A DNA stretch of 11,589 bases, taken from Rachicladosporium sp. CCFEE 5018. Lineage: Eukaryota; Ascomycota; Dothideomycetes; Cladosporiales; Cladosporiaceae. The stretch is from NCBI GenBank assembly GCA_002077045.2, contig KZ111156.1, forward strand, positions 789,968 through 801,556, in the 5' to 3' direction. Below, piece by piece: positions 1-7,764 of this stretch. Made by a program: the position numbers and the translations under genes. Every line of letters starts with the position of its first letter. Positions within the stretch are counted from its first letter, which is position 1. Under the pieces are notes generated by a model, which made no database searches, was not told the DNA's origin, and was given only the letters and a program-made list of their open reading frames with translations.

Positions 1-1
1 C

Positions 2-928
2 GGAGCGGATGTCCCAGTACACAGCCTGACACTCGAGCAATTCCTGCATATCAACAACGACACCTCCCGCCCGGCCTCACTCTCTAGCTCTCCCGAAGAT
101 GAGCCTGTGATGAGTAGCGGTACCAGTACACCGCGGTTCCGCCAGCAGCGGTCATACTCTCACAGTGACGGGTCTACCCTGCCAACGCCCTCAGCCATGC
201 GCGACCGCATGAAGCATACCCGTGATTTCAAAGCCAAGGGCTTCAAAGGCAACTCGCGAGGCGACAGCATACAATCGCCGTTTACGACATTGGAAGAAAT
301 GTTCGTCAAGCTTCCCACGTCCATTGGCTTCAACATCGAGATGAAGTACCCTATGCTCTTTGAATCCGAGGAGCAGGGCATGGACACTTATGCCGTGGAG
401 TTGAACTCGTTCGTGGATACCGTTCTGACCAAAGTCTATGATCTTGGCACTGGACGCAACATCATCTTCTCGTCCTTCAATCCAGATATCTGCTTGTTGC
501 TCTCCTTCAAGCAGCCCTCTATCCCGGTTCTCTTCCTCACAGACGCTGGCTGTGAGCCCGTGGGTGACATACGCGCCTCCTCGCTACAAGAGGCGATTCG
601 ATTCGCGAGCCGATGGAAGCTACTAGGTATCGTGAGCTCGGCTGAACCTTTGGTTTTGTGTCCGCGACTCATCAGAGTGGTGAAGGAGAGCGGACTGGTG
701 TGTGTGAGCTACGGGACGTTGAACAACGAGATCCACAACTCGAGGTTGCAGGCACAGGAAGGTATCGATGCAGTTATCGTCGACTCTGTACTGAAGGTGA
801 GAAAGGGATTGACAGACGGGGAAGCTGCTTTGGCTATACCCAGCAAGTCTGACGGGTTGAAGGTAAATGGAGATCGTCACACTATGACCAGTGTTACAAC
901 GGGTGTGGCAGCTGTCAGGATGACCTGA
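2..928 (+). CDS. GDE1: Glycerophosphodiester phosphodiesterase GDE1-like, C-terminal part (5' partial)
   Basis: The frame is open from base 2 to the TGA at 926-928 with no start needed, so the gene begins left of the window and about 308 codons are visible. The left edge reads VPVHSLTLEQF, the stretch that follows the catalytic core in fungal GDE1 proteins. Bases 332-346 encode NIEMK, the conserved Glu/Lys strand of the GDPD barrel, and later strands (FSSFNPDIC, VLFLTD, the VCVSYGTLNN region, GIDAVIVDS) complete the fold. Known family: GDE1 hydrolyses glycerophosphocholine and glycerophosphoinositol to glycerol-3-phosphate, and full-length proteins carry SPX and ankyrin domains at the N-terminus; these would lie outside the window and are not seen. 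A Ser/Thr-rich linker (residues encoded about 60-240) interrupts the barrel, and about 35 poorly conserved residues follow it. No intron is visible in this part. PHO81-type proteins share this architecture and are the main alternative. Confidence 0.82.
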   Translation, partial: GADVPVHSLTLEQFLHINNDTSRPASLSSSPEDEPVMSSGTSTPRFRQQRSYSHSDGSTLPTPSAMRDRMKHTRDFKAKGFKGNSRGDSIQSPFTTLEEMFVKLPTSIGFNIEMKYPMLFESEEQGMDTYAVELNSFVDTVLTKVYDLGTGRNIIFSSFNPDICLLLSFKQPSIPVLFLTDAGCEPVGDIRASSLQEAIRFASRWKLLGIVSSAEPLVLCPRLIRVVKESGLVCVSYGTLNNEIHNSRLQAQEGIDAVIVDSVLKVRKGLTDGEAALAIPSKSDGLKVNGDRHTMTSVTTGVAAVRMT

Positions 929-1201
929 AGGAAGCACGGAGGCGGCTCTGGCGTTATGGTCATTGGGTTCAGATCACGGCGTTCGAAACGCTCGCACTAA
1001 AGATAGATGCTTGAGCTTGAGTTACCTAGAATATACGTCTGTTTCGATAGGCATCACACAGCGATGGTCTACAATGATTTGGCGATGAAGTAGACGTCTG
1101 TCCGTAGTCGAGACGAAGTTCGACGCCATCCACAACAACCAATTGGCAAAAAGGTATCGTGCATTGCATGTACTCTGCGTTGTCCGTGAGGAGAACGCTG
1201 A
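929..1201. other. Intergenic spacer between GDE1 and the tRNA
   Basis: This stretch holds no convincing coding frame. It contains the 3' untranslated and terminator region of the GDE1-like gene and the downstream flank of the tRNA gene. No AATAAA hexamer was seen close to the GDE1 stop. Apart from the A5 run listed separately I see no structure in it. Confidence 0.5.
1148..1152 (-). terminator. Possible RNA polymerase III terminator (T5 on the minus strand)
   Basis: An A5 run on the + strand reads TTTTT on the minus strand, downstream of the tRNA-Val gene. Pol III stops at runs of four or more T. It lies about 50 nt past the tRNA 3' end, farther than usual, but no closer T4 run is present on that strand. 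The assignment is an inference from position. Confidence 0.35.
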
Positions 1202-1274
1202 TATTGTCCCGGAGAATCGAACTCCGAACCTTCTGTGTGTTAGACAGAAATCATAACCGCTAGACCAGGACAAC
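1202..1274 (-). tRNA. tRNA-Val (anticodon AAC)
   Basis: The reverse complement folds as a 73-nt cloverleaf without an intron. The acceptor stem pairs GTTGTCC with GGACAAT (one G-U at the end), followed by discriminator A at 1202. The D arm contains TGGTCTAGCGG, which fits the A box. The anticodon stem TCTGT/ACAGA encloses the 7-nt loop CTAACAC, giving anticodon AAC (bases 1239-1241 on the + strand), hence valine. The variable region is 5 nt, and the T stem CGGAG/CTCCG with loop TTCGATT supplies the B box. CCA is not encoded, as expected in eukaryotes. Discriminator A and anticodon AAC agree with fungal tRNA-Val. Confidence 0.95.
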
Positions 1275-1489
1275 CAATGCTAGGGTGGCCGACTTCAGAA
1301 TGTTAATCATTGTACTATGAGGGCCAAGGTTGACCGATGTCGGCTTTGGGGTTCGCTGTAACGACTCCACACCACTGCCATCACCCAGGACAACTGCAGA
1401 TCGTCGAAGCACGCGCCCAAATGTGAGTCCGGCATACAAATGACCTTGATTCTTTCAAGTATCTTCTTTCTTAGCGATCTCTACCATTA
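1275..1489 (+). promoter_or_regulatory. Promoter and leader region of the SDR gene
   Basis: This 215-nt stretch separates the 5' end of the minus-strand tRNA from the first ATG of the SDR gene. It has no clear TATA box. A pyrimidine-rich tract at about 1449-1483, just before the ATG, resembles the CT-rich tracts common near transcription start sites of filamentous fungi. The 5' flank of the tRNA is also included. The function is inferred from position only. Confidence 0.4.
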
Positions 1490-2466
1490 ATGAAGCTACA
1501 CACTCTCTTCAAGACTGCACATCTATCCGTCTCGTCTCTTTACAGTACGCATTCCGCTCCAAGAACCACCACCCTCGCCTTTCAGACGCTCCGTACCATG
1601 TCCACCGCAATGAGCAAGCGCCTCGAGGGCAAGACCATCCTTGTGACTGGAGCTAGCTCTGGCATCGGCAAAGCTACCGCTCAAGAATTCGCCCGCACCG
1701 CCCCGTCAAACCTCAAACTCATCCTCACAGCCCGGCGAATCGATAGCCTCAAGCAAATCGCACAAGAAATCGAGAAGGAAGTTGGCTCTGGCGTCAAAGT
1801 CCTCCCAGTCCAACTAGACATCTCCAAATCCTCCGAAGTGCGCTCCTTCGTCCAGAACCTCCCTAAGGAATTCCAACAAATCGACGTCCTCGTGAACAAT
1901 GCCGGACTAGTCAAGGGAGTAGACAAAGTCGGCGATATCAAGGAGGATGACCTCGACATCATGATGGCCACGAACGTCACAGGCCTGATCAACATGACTC
2001 AAGCGATCCTCCCAGCCATGAAGTCCCGCGGCGAAGCCGGCTCAGGCGATATCATCAACGTAGGCAGTATAGCCGGCCGGGAACCCTACGTCGGCGGCTC
2101 TATCTACTGCGCTACGAAAGCTGCTGTACGGAGCTTCACGGACAGCATGCGCAAAGAGCTCATCGCGACGCGGGTACGAGTTATGGAGATTGATCCTGGG
2201 CAGGTTGAGACGGAGTTCAGCGTTGTGAGGTTTGGTGGTGACAAGGCGAAGGCGGATGCAGTCTACAAGGGGTGTGAGCCTTTGACGCCCTTGGATATTG
2301 CAGAAGTTGTAGTGTTTGCGGCAGGACGGAGGGAGAATGTTGTGTTGGCTGATGCATTAGTGTTCCCGAATCATCAGGTGAGTCTGACTGGTACTTTCTT
2401 TAGGGAGGACAAGGTGGCTGACGCGGAGGCCAGGCAGCGGCGACGATTATGCATAAGAAGTCGTAG
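1490..2466 (+). CDS. NADP(H)-dependent short-chain dehydrogenase/reductase, YMR226C/YdfG type (one intron)
   Basis: Exons are 1490-2377 and 2434-2466. The 56-nt intron 2378-2433 starts GTGAGT, has the branch site GCTGAC at 2417-2422 and ends CCAG. Splicing turns the C-terminus into AAATIMHKKS, matching the basic tail of the family; reading through the intron gives an unrelated tail. The 306-residue product has a classical SDR core: TGASSGIG at 53-60 (dinucleotide loop), Arg82-Arg83 after strand 2 (favouring NADP), NNAG at 136-139, catalytic Asn162, Ser193, and YCATK with Tyr206 and Lys210. Extended similarity to yeast YMR226C, which oxidises L-allo-threonine, serine and 3-hydroxy acids, is recognised from memory. 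Residues 1-36 contain no acidic residue and resemble a mitochondrial presequence. Met37 (base 1598) has A at -3, whereas the first ATG has T at -3, so a cytosolic 270-residue form is likely too. The gene is tail-to-tail with ZTA1, 135 nt apart. Confidence 0.9.
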
Positions 2467-2601
2467 AATAGGACCTGACTTGTGTACAGAGTGGAGCCGG
2501 AGCCGGCGGTGTATACAAGAAGCCAGACGCCAATCCATCAAAGCTGTGAGCCGATGTAGACATCCTCTCACGATACCCTTCTACACAGTACAGAACACCA
2601 C

Positions 2602-3761
2602 CTACTTTGAAGGATCCAGCAATAGCTTCCCCGTCGTCTTCCTCCCCTCTAGATCATTGTGCGCCCTCGCCACCTCACTCAGTGGGTACACCTCATGAAT
2701 CCTCGTGTCCAGCTTGTCCTTCAAGATAAAGTCAAACAACTCCTTCGTGTAGCCCTCGTATTCCTCCCTCGTGAAGATAGCATTGAACAGCGTCGGCCGA
2801 CTGAGCTTGATATTCTTCGCCGTCAACACCTTGACCTCTAACGGCGCAGGCGCACCCGAAGCATTGCCGAAGGAAACCATACTCCCCTTCCTCGCGAGCA
2901 CATCGAGCGACAAGTCGAAAGTCGTTTTGCCCACGCCATCGAAGACAGCAGCCACACCAGCTCCACCCGTCAACTCCATAACCTTCGCCTTGACATCCTC
3001 ATGCGAGTAATTAATCACAACCTCCGCCCCAGCCTTCTTCGCCAACTCAACTTTCTCATCCGTACTCGCCGTGCCAATAGTCCTCGCTCCCACAGCCTTC
3101 AGCAATTGCACAAGCCACAGCCCCGTTCCTCCAGCTGCAGCATGCACCAAAATCCAATCACCTTTCTGCACATGATAGGATTCGCGGATCATCGTCAGCG
3201 CCGTGAGACCTTGCAGCAGCGCGCCAGCCGCGATCTTGGGTTCCAGACCATCGGGGATTTTCGCGGCTTTCGCGGCCGGCGCGGCGGTATACTCGGCATA
3301 GGTGCCCTCTGCCAAGATAACGACGTGGTCGCCGTCTTTGAGGCCGTGGATGTCGCCGCCGCCGGATTTGACGACTGTGCCTTCGGCTTCGCGGCCGAGG
3401 ATGTAGGGCCAGGAGGGGGCGGGGTAGAGACCGGTGCGGAAGTAGCTGGGGAATGATGTTAGTGTGCGTAGATTGGAACGGGTAGGGAGACTTACGTGTC
3501 GATGTAGTTGATGCCGATAAAGTCGTTCCTCACAAGGACTTGGCCTTCCTTAGGCTCAGGCACGGGCAGGTCGGTTTTGTATTGGAGCACTTCTGTGCCG
3601 CCGTTCTTCTCAATGATCACGCCTTTCATGGTTTTGGGGACTGAGGTCGCCATGGTGCGGATATTGAAGCTTGGCCGCGTGAAGTGACTACTTATTGCAG
3701 CTGTTCGCAGTGCCGGTGAGACAATGCTGGTAGTGAGTTTGGAGAGATGGAAGAGAGACAT
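2602..3761 (-). CDS. ZTA1: NADPH:quinone oxidoreductase, zeta-crystallin family (one intron)
   Basis: Exons on the minus strand are 3761-3496 and 3445-2602 (stop TAG at 2604-2602). The 50-nt intron 3446-3495 begins GTAAGT, has the branch site CACTAAC and ends CCCCAG; it falls inside the Thr89 codon in NYID-T-YFRTG. From the ATG at 3761 the product is 369 residues. From the ATG at 3653, which sits in an excellent context (CACCATGG), it is 333 residues, almost the length of yeast Zta1. Features in the long form are the GroES-like fold with NYID at 85-88, ILGREAEG at 104-111, and the nucleotide-binding loop HAAAGGTG at 190-197. No zinc-ligand motif is seen, as expected for this MDR subfamily. 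Such enzymes reduce quinones with NADPH, and the yeast protein also binds AU-rich RNA. Residues 1-36 have no acidic residue and look like a mitochondrial presequence. An in-frame extension upstream of 3761 would have to start at a TTG and is rejected. Confidence 0.92.
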
Positions 3762-4098
3762 GCAAAGGAGCTTGAGGTAGGGGAGCAAGATGGTGTAGAT
3801 GGTTTTATTGGTTTAGTAATTGACACGCATGAAGTCGCAATCTCGCCCGCTATGTAGCACTCCAGTAAGTCCGCAGCTGCGTACGAATGTTGTGATTGCC
3901 GAAGTGACCTTGCCGAGCCCGCAGTCTCTCCTTGAACATATCGCTGTTGAGCTCCCCCCATTTGTGTTTGAGAAGTGACGCCATCGCAGAACCCCCGCCT
4001 GGAGAGGTTCACCCCCACCATGCTGACAAGCAACTGCCGCATTGGCAAAGGCATACCAGCACGGGCATCACCTCACCCACTCGCCTTGAACCCGTCAA
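3762..4098 (-). promoter_or_regulatory. ZTA1 promoter and 3' flank of the La-Arb1 gene
   Basis: These 337 nt lie between two minus-strand genes, so they must contain the terminator of the La-Arb1 gene and the promoter of ZTA1. A CCAAT pentamer on the minus strand (3807-3811) is about 46 nt upstream of the first ZTA1 ATG, which is close for a CCAAT box. No TATA box or repeat stands out. Open frames across this region on either strand show no recognisable protein. Confidence 0.4.
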
Positions 4099-5984
4099 TC
4101 AGTAGTCTTCGAAGTCAGAGTCGCCGTCCCCATCGCTGTCAGCAGCTTTGTCCAAGCCATCGTCGGCGTCCTTTCCGTCCTCATCCTCCCACCTGGCCCC
4201 TGTAGTGGAACTAGTCAGTATTCGCAACATCAGAATACTGTGATAGGTCAGAAAAACAACTTACACCCCCTCGGGTTCTTCTTCGTCTTCTTCTGATCCA
4301 TGACAATCTCGTTCCAGCACCACTTATAGAAGCTCCCGTCGCAATAATACAGATGATCGATCCACGTAATCCCGTTCTCGAGCCCTTTCACAATGGCGTC
4401 CAACTTCAGCCCGACGTAGCAGTGCTTGAGTGCCTTCTCGTCGACGACAAACTCGAACGTCTCGTGGCCGTCCCGGTGTCCTGGCTCCGACTCGTGTTCG
4501 TCGGAGAAAGTGGGCTTGACGTGACGCACGCACGTCAATTTACCTAGAGTCGGGGCGATCGTGTGGCCGAGATCATGAAACAGATCCTGCGTGCTGGCAT
4601 CTGCGTCGGAGAGGAGGGATATAGCAGTGATTTCTAGATGGACATCGTCTTCCTCCCAGACGACCTTCAAATTACTCAGGTCATCAACCTGTGCTTCTAC
4701 AGTGTCGATCTGACCCTGAGTGCCGTAAGCCACAATGCCGGTGAGAAAGATAGTGCGAGCCTCTTTCAGGGTAAACATCGTCGCATCTGCCGAAAGCTCG
4801 GGCTTGAAGTCGATGTCCTCGTAAGACTCCTGCTTCACGCAAGATTTGGAGGCCGAGCCTTTCATGATGATGGAGGTCGCAACGTTGAATGCGCCTGGGA
4901 GGCATCTTGAGGCTTTTGCCATCAACGGGAATTCCTTCTCAACCTCTCCCAAGATAGTGATAGACTCCAAAAGCTGGTCTGTATATTCCGAGAATACATT
5001 GTGATGGAGCAAATACTTGAACCAGTTGCGGAGGATATTACAAGACGCCTCCACGACCTCCTGATGGGTTATGTCAAAGCGGGTGGAGAAGCGCGTTGAG
5101 AAGAAGCCCCTGAGGGTGCCGGGAAAGTTCACGAACCAAAGCCCATCTCCGGCGTCGATGCTCTCCTTGGCTTCGTCAAGAACAAAATGCTTCATGTTTC
5201 TGCTCTCAATCTCGTCTTTGCTCATACCCTCCATCTCCCCCTTCGAGAGGCCACCAGTGAATTGCGAGAAGTCCTTGTGAATGCCGCAGTAGTCGAGATA
5301 CTCGTCGAAGAGCAAATTCACCTGCGAACCGCCCCTGCGTTTCTTGAGGTACCTGACGATAGCCAGCTCCATGCGATAGCAGAAGGAATTGTCGGTACTG
5401 TAGTCTTCCTTATTGGTGCGGAGCTCCTCTGGAGTGAGATCGGGATTGACGTAATCGTACTCGAGGCCGTTCGACTTCAGCAGACCCTTGGTAAGGTGCG
5501 GATTGGCCGCTAGAATGACATTTCTCTTGCTATCGACCAGCTCCTGCGCTCTAATGGCAGGATCTACCTTGGCTTTGGCCATGTCGTAGGGGATTTTGCG
5601 CCTGATATACTTGTTTTCGACGACTTCAACAACTGTGCTCTCCCGAAGAGCGTTCTTCACGTCGCTTGGAGGCTTGAAATCGCGCATGCGACCCCAGCTG
5701 AGAATCTGCTTCAAGCTGACACAACCGGGTCCGTACTTTGCTTCTTGGAGCTTGCCCAAGAGATGAGTATCGGTGGCAAGATTCGCGTCGCTGAAGTAGT
5801 ATTCGACTTGTCGGATCACTGCTGCCTTGTCTAAGGGTGGACGGGTGACCGTATTGGTGGCAGGAGGCTGAGCGGTATTGCTGACGATGGTAGGCTGAGT
5901 GATGGTATTGCTGGTTGGAGGTTGAGTGGTAGCAGAAGTATTGCCATAAGCTTGCGCTGAAGTGCTCTCGAGGTGATCGGCCAT
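4099..5984 (-). CDS. La motif-Arb1 fusion protein (putative RNAi/heterochromatin factor, one intron)
   Basis: Exons on the minus strand are 5984-4265 and 4199-4099. The 65-nt intron 4200-4264 begins GTAAGT, has branch site CTGAC and ends TACAG, giving 606 residues. The start is the ATG at 5984 in an ideal context (GCCACCATGG); an upstream in-frame extension lacks conservation. Residues 1-50 are Thr/Pro/Gln/Asn-rich. Residues 52-132 form a La motif (RQVEYYFSDANL at 58-69, LSWGRM at 95-100). Residues about 160-570 resemble Arb1, the argonaute siRNA chaperone subunit of fission yeast: NPHLTKGLL, GLWFVNFPGTLRGFFSTR, RNWFKYLLHHNVFSEYTDQ, LPGAFNVATSI. The last exon encodes an acidic tail ending DSDFEDY. 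Known: Arb1 works with Arb2 and Ago1 in siRNA loading and heterochromatin formation, and La motifs bind RNA 3' ends. Inference: the protein may couple small-RNA 3'-end recognition to argonaute. The La motif is certain; Arb1 was recognised from conserved blocks, not a search. Confidence 0.82.
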
Positions 5985-6590
5985 GGTGGCGCTAGTCGTT
6001 AGCGTGGTTGAAGTTGTGTCTCGTGCAAGCAGGGAAGTGTTGTAGTCGGGGAGTGAAGGAGAGTTGGCTTTGAGATTCTTTCGTCTTTTGTACGTGTGTT
6101 GCCCGACTAAGAACTCTGACACAAGGAAGTCGTGCACAGAATGCTCCAGAAGGCGCAGCCCACATGTCAAGGTAACAGGCCATGTGCTGCCTTCACGGAC
6201 AGCGTACCGCTTCACTTACCTGGTCCATCGTCCCGACTACGTGATCACAGCGTGTCGTATCATAGCACGCGCCAATAGCGTTGTGTGGGAGAAGGGATGT
6301 TGGAGTTTGACTTTGTGTAACACAATAAGGGTTTATCATATGAGCGGGTACCTGGCAGTAGCGGCGCTTCGGCGAGCGGAACAACGGTCCTGGCTCGGGG
6401 AAGCTGCAGTAAGACGTCAGAAGCCAAGCGCGCATTCAATGCGCTCCAATGCGATCGTTATCAGCTTCCATTCGACTGTTGTAAGAGCCAATGGACGTAC
6501 TTTGACCACAGTGAAAACAGATCAGCGTCAGGCGCGTTGCGTGGAAATTTGCACACCAGAGACACAATCACTACTACGGTTCTGAGGTCT
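5985..6590. promoter_or_regulatory. Divergent promoter region, La-Arb1 (-) and ARG82 (+)
   Basis: This 606-nt stretch separates the two start codons, so it must drive both genes and contain both leaders. It has a 173-codon open frame on the + strand (6064-6585) with no recognisable domain, which I regard as chance. A candidate leader intron of the La-Arb1 gene is listed separately. No clear TATA box or known operator was recognised. Confidence 0.45.
5992..6219 (-). other. Candidate 5' leader intron of the La-Arb1 gene
   Basis: On the minus strand CAG|GTAAGT, a perfect donor, has its intron-side G at 6219. A CTAAC branch-like site and an ACTAG acceptor lie directly upstream of the CGCCACCATGG start, so the AG would end at 5992. 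The 228-nt size is larger than the coding introns here, and the branch-to-AG distance is short. The donor is preceded by ATGGAC, which would make a short upstream reading frame overlapping the main start. This is plausible but not established. Confidence 0.3.
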
Positions 6591-7598
6591 ATGACAATGG
6601 CTCCCTCTCCAATGCCTCAGCTAGACCCTAGCAAACTGAAAGCCTTCTCCAACGCCGCCGCAGGTCACGATGGCGTCCTGTCAGATCCCTCAGGCGAACT
6701 GCTAATCAAGCCCTGCGTCGACGCCGAGATCGACTTCTACCAGGAAACCCTCGCCAAACATCCAGACTTCGCTGAGCTCATGCCAACATACATGGGCACA
6801 CTTTCCCTGGGACCTCCACACGCACCCTCAGATACACCTGCGCCAGAGCTAAGCCAACAGGAAAAGGACCAAGCCCGGCTTCATGGTGTGAAGATCGCTT
6901 CTGAGACAGCTATCGTACTTGAGAATCTCGAGCACGGGTTCAAGTGTCCGAATGTGCTGGATCTGAAGCTGGGCTCTGTGCTGTATGATCCAGCAACTAC
7001 AGAGCCCGAGAAGGCGGCACGACTGGATAAGGTCGCACAGGAAAGCACGTCCGGCTCCCTGAACTTTCGAGTGGCGGGAATGAAAGTCTGGAGCCCGACA
7101 AAGCGAGACTTCGACATCTACGACAAGTTCTACGGACGGAATTTCAGTGCCGAGAACGTCAGTGAAGCGTACGAGACCTTCTTCGCCGCTCTGTTCTCCA
7201 GCGACATCAAGGGCGATGACGCAGTCCAGCTGCTTGAGACGATACTGGCCGAGGTTACGAAAGCACGACACATCTTAGAAAAAGCCCAATCGCGCATGTA
7301 CAGTGCATCTGTGCTCATCGTGTGCGAAGGAGACACTGCTGCGCTCAACTCGCTACTCGGTGCGGTGGGCCCTAGTGCGCCAAGTGGCGACGAGAGGGCG
7401 CCCACGGCGAAGGAGCTGAAGCGTGCGGAGGCAGAGGAGGAAGAGGATGAGGAAGCCGAGCCTGTCGCGTTCAAAGTGAAGATGATTGACTTTGCGCATG
7501 CGAAGTGGACTGAGGATGGTGGGAGGGACGAGAACACGATCAAAGGGTTGAGAAACGTGGAGCAATTGCTCGACGGTCTGATTGGGAAGTTTGACTGA
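6591..7598 (+). CDS. ARG82: Inositol polyphosphate multikinase (Arg82/Ipk2 type)
   Basis: This is a single-exon gene of 335 residues from the ATG at 6591. A second ATG at 6597 has the better context (A at -3, G at +4) and would give 333. The inositol phosphate kinase signature PxxxDxKxG is PNVLDLKLG at 120-128. SASVLIVCEGD at 238-248 corresponds to the SSLL-type block, and the metal and ATP site motif is IDFAHA at 299-304. A strongly acidic stretch at 280-290, between these two blocks, recalls the acidic loop of yeast Arg82. Known role: stepwise phosphorylation of Ins(1,4,5)P3 to IP4 and IP5 in the nucleus, feeding IP6 and inositol pyrophosphates, with an added role in arginine gene control in yeast. 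Length and motif spacing are normal and all catalytic motifs are intact. It is head-to-head with La-Arb1 and tail-to-tail with FIP1. Confidence 0.93.
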   Translation: MTMAPSPMPQLDPSKLKAFSNAAAGHDGVLSDPSGELLIKPCVDAEIDFYQETLAKHPDFAELMPTYMGTLSLGPPHAPSDTPAPELSQQEKDQARLHGVKIASETAIVLENLEHGFKCPNVLDLKLGSVLYDPATTEPEKAARLDKVAQESTSGSLNFRVAGMKVWSPTKRDFDIYDKFYGRNFSAENVSEAYETFFAALFSSDIKGDDAVQLLETILAEVTKARHILEKAQSRMYSASVLIVCEGDTAALNSLLGAVGPSAPSGDERAPTAKELKRAEAEEEEDEEAEPVAFKVKMIDFAHAKWTEDGGRDENTIKGLRNVEQLLDGLIGKFD

Positions 7599-7625
7599 TT
7601 CGCACTGAATTGTGAGATGATCATG

Positions 7626-7631
7626 AATAAA
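7626..7631 (+). terminator. AATAAA polyadenylation signal of ARG82
   Basis: A perfect AATAAA starts 28 nt after the ARG82 stop codon, inside the 166-nt convergent gap to FIP1. The position suits a 3'-end signal. Fungal poly(A) signals are loose, so the functional claim is inferred. Confidence 0.55.
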
Positions 7632-7709
7632 TGTACAGATACCCACGACTAGCCAATGCAGGAACTTGTGACCCTGCCGATCATGTTGCGGGCGTGATTT
7701 CTTCCATGT

Positions 7710-7737
7710 GACTCCAGACTCCAGACTCCAGACTCCA
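7710..7737. repeat. Heptamer tandem repeat (GACTCCA)x4
   Basis: Four perfect, uninterrupted copies of GACTCCA lie in the gap between the 3' ends of ARG82 and FIP1. It is directly visible in the sequence. Seven-base units in noncoding DNA are expected to vary in copy number between strains. No function is suggested. Confidence 0.95.
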
Positions 7738-7764
7738 GGACACCTTGCTTGCAGTCTATCAACT

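Noticed and set aside
1083..1200. Possible box C/D snoRNA (GCGATGA ... CTGA) upstream of the tRNA
   Set aside because: The C box departs from RTGATGA, no terminal stem pairs around the boxes, and the inferred length is too long.
2378..2698. Read-through extension of the SDR protein to about 402 residues
   Set aside because: The extension crosses a textbook 56-nt intron and runs into the ZTA1 3' end. Splicing restores the expected short basic family C-terminus.
3001..3456. A 151-codon + strand frame antisense to ZTA1
   Set aside because: It lies opposite conserved ZTA1 coding sequence, mirrors its codon bias and shows no domain of its own.
5985..6215. A 77-residue N-terminal extension of the La-Arb1 protein
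   Set aside because: It begins at a non-ATG codon and looks like untranslated leader. The ATG at 5984 has an ideal context and directly precedes a normal disordered N-terminus.
6064..6585. A 173-codon + strand open frame in the La-Arb1/ARG82 spacer
   Set aside because: The translation has no recognisable domain, and it covers the leader of the opposite-strand gene and the promoter of ARG82. Its length is within chance for GC-rich DNA.
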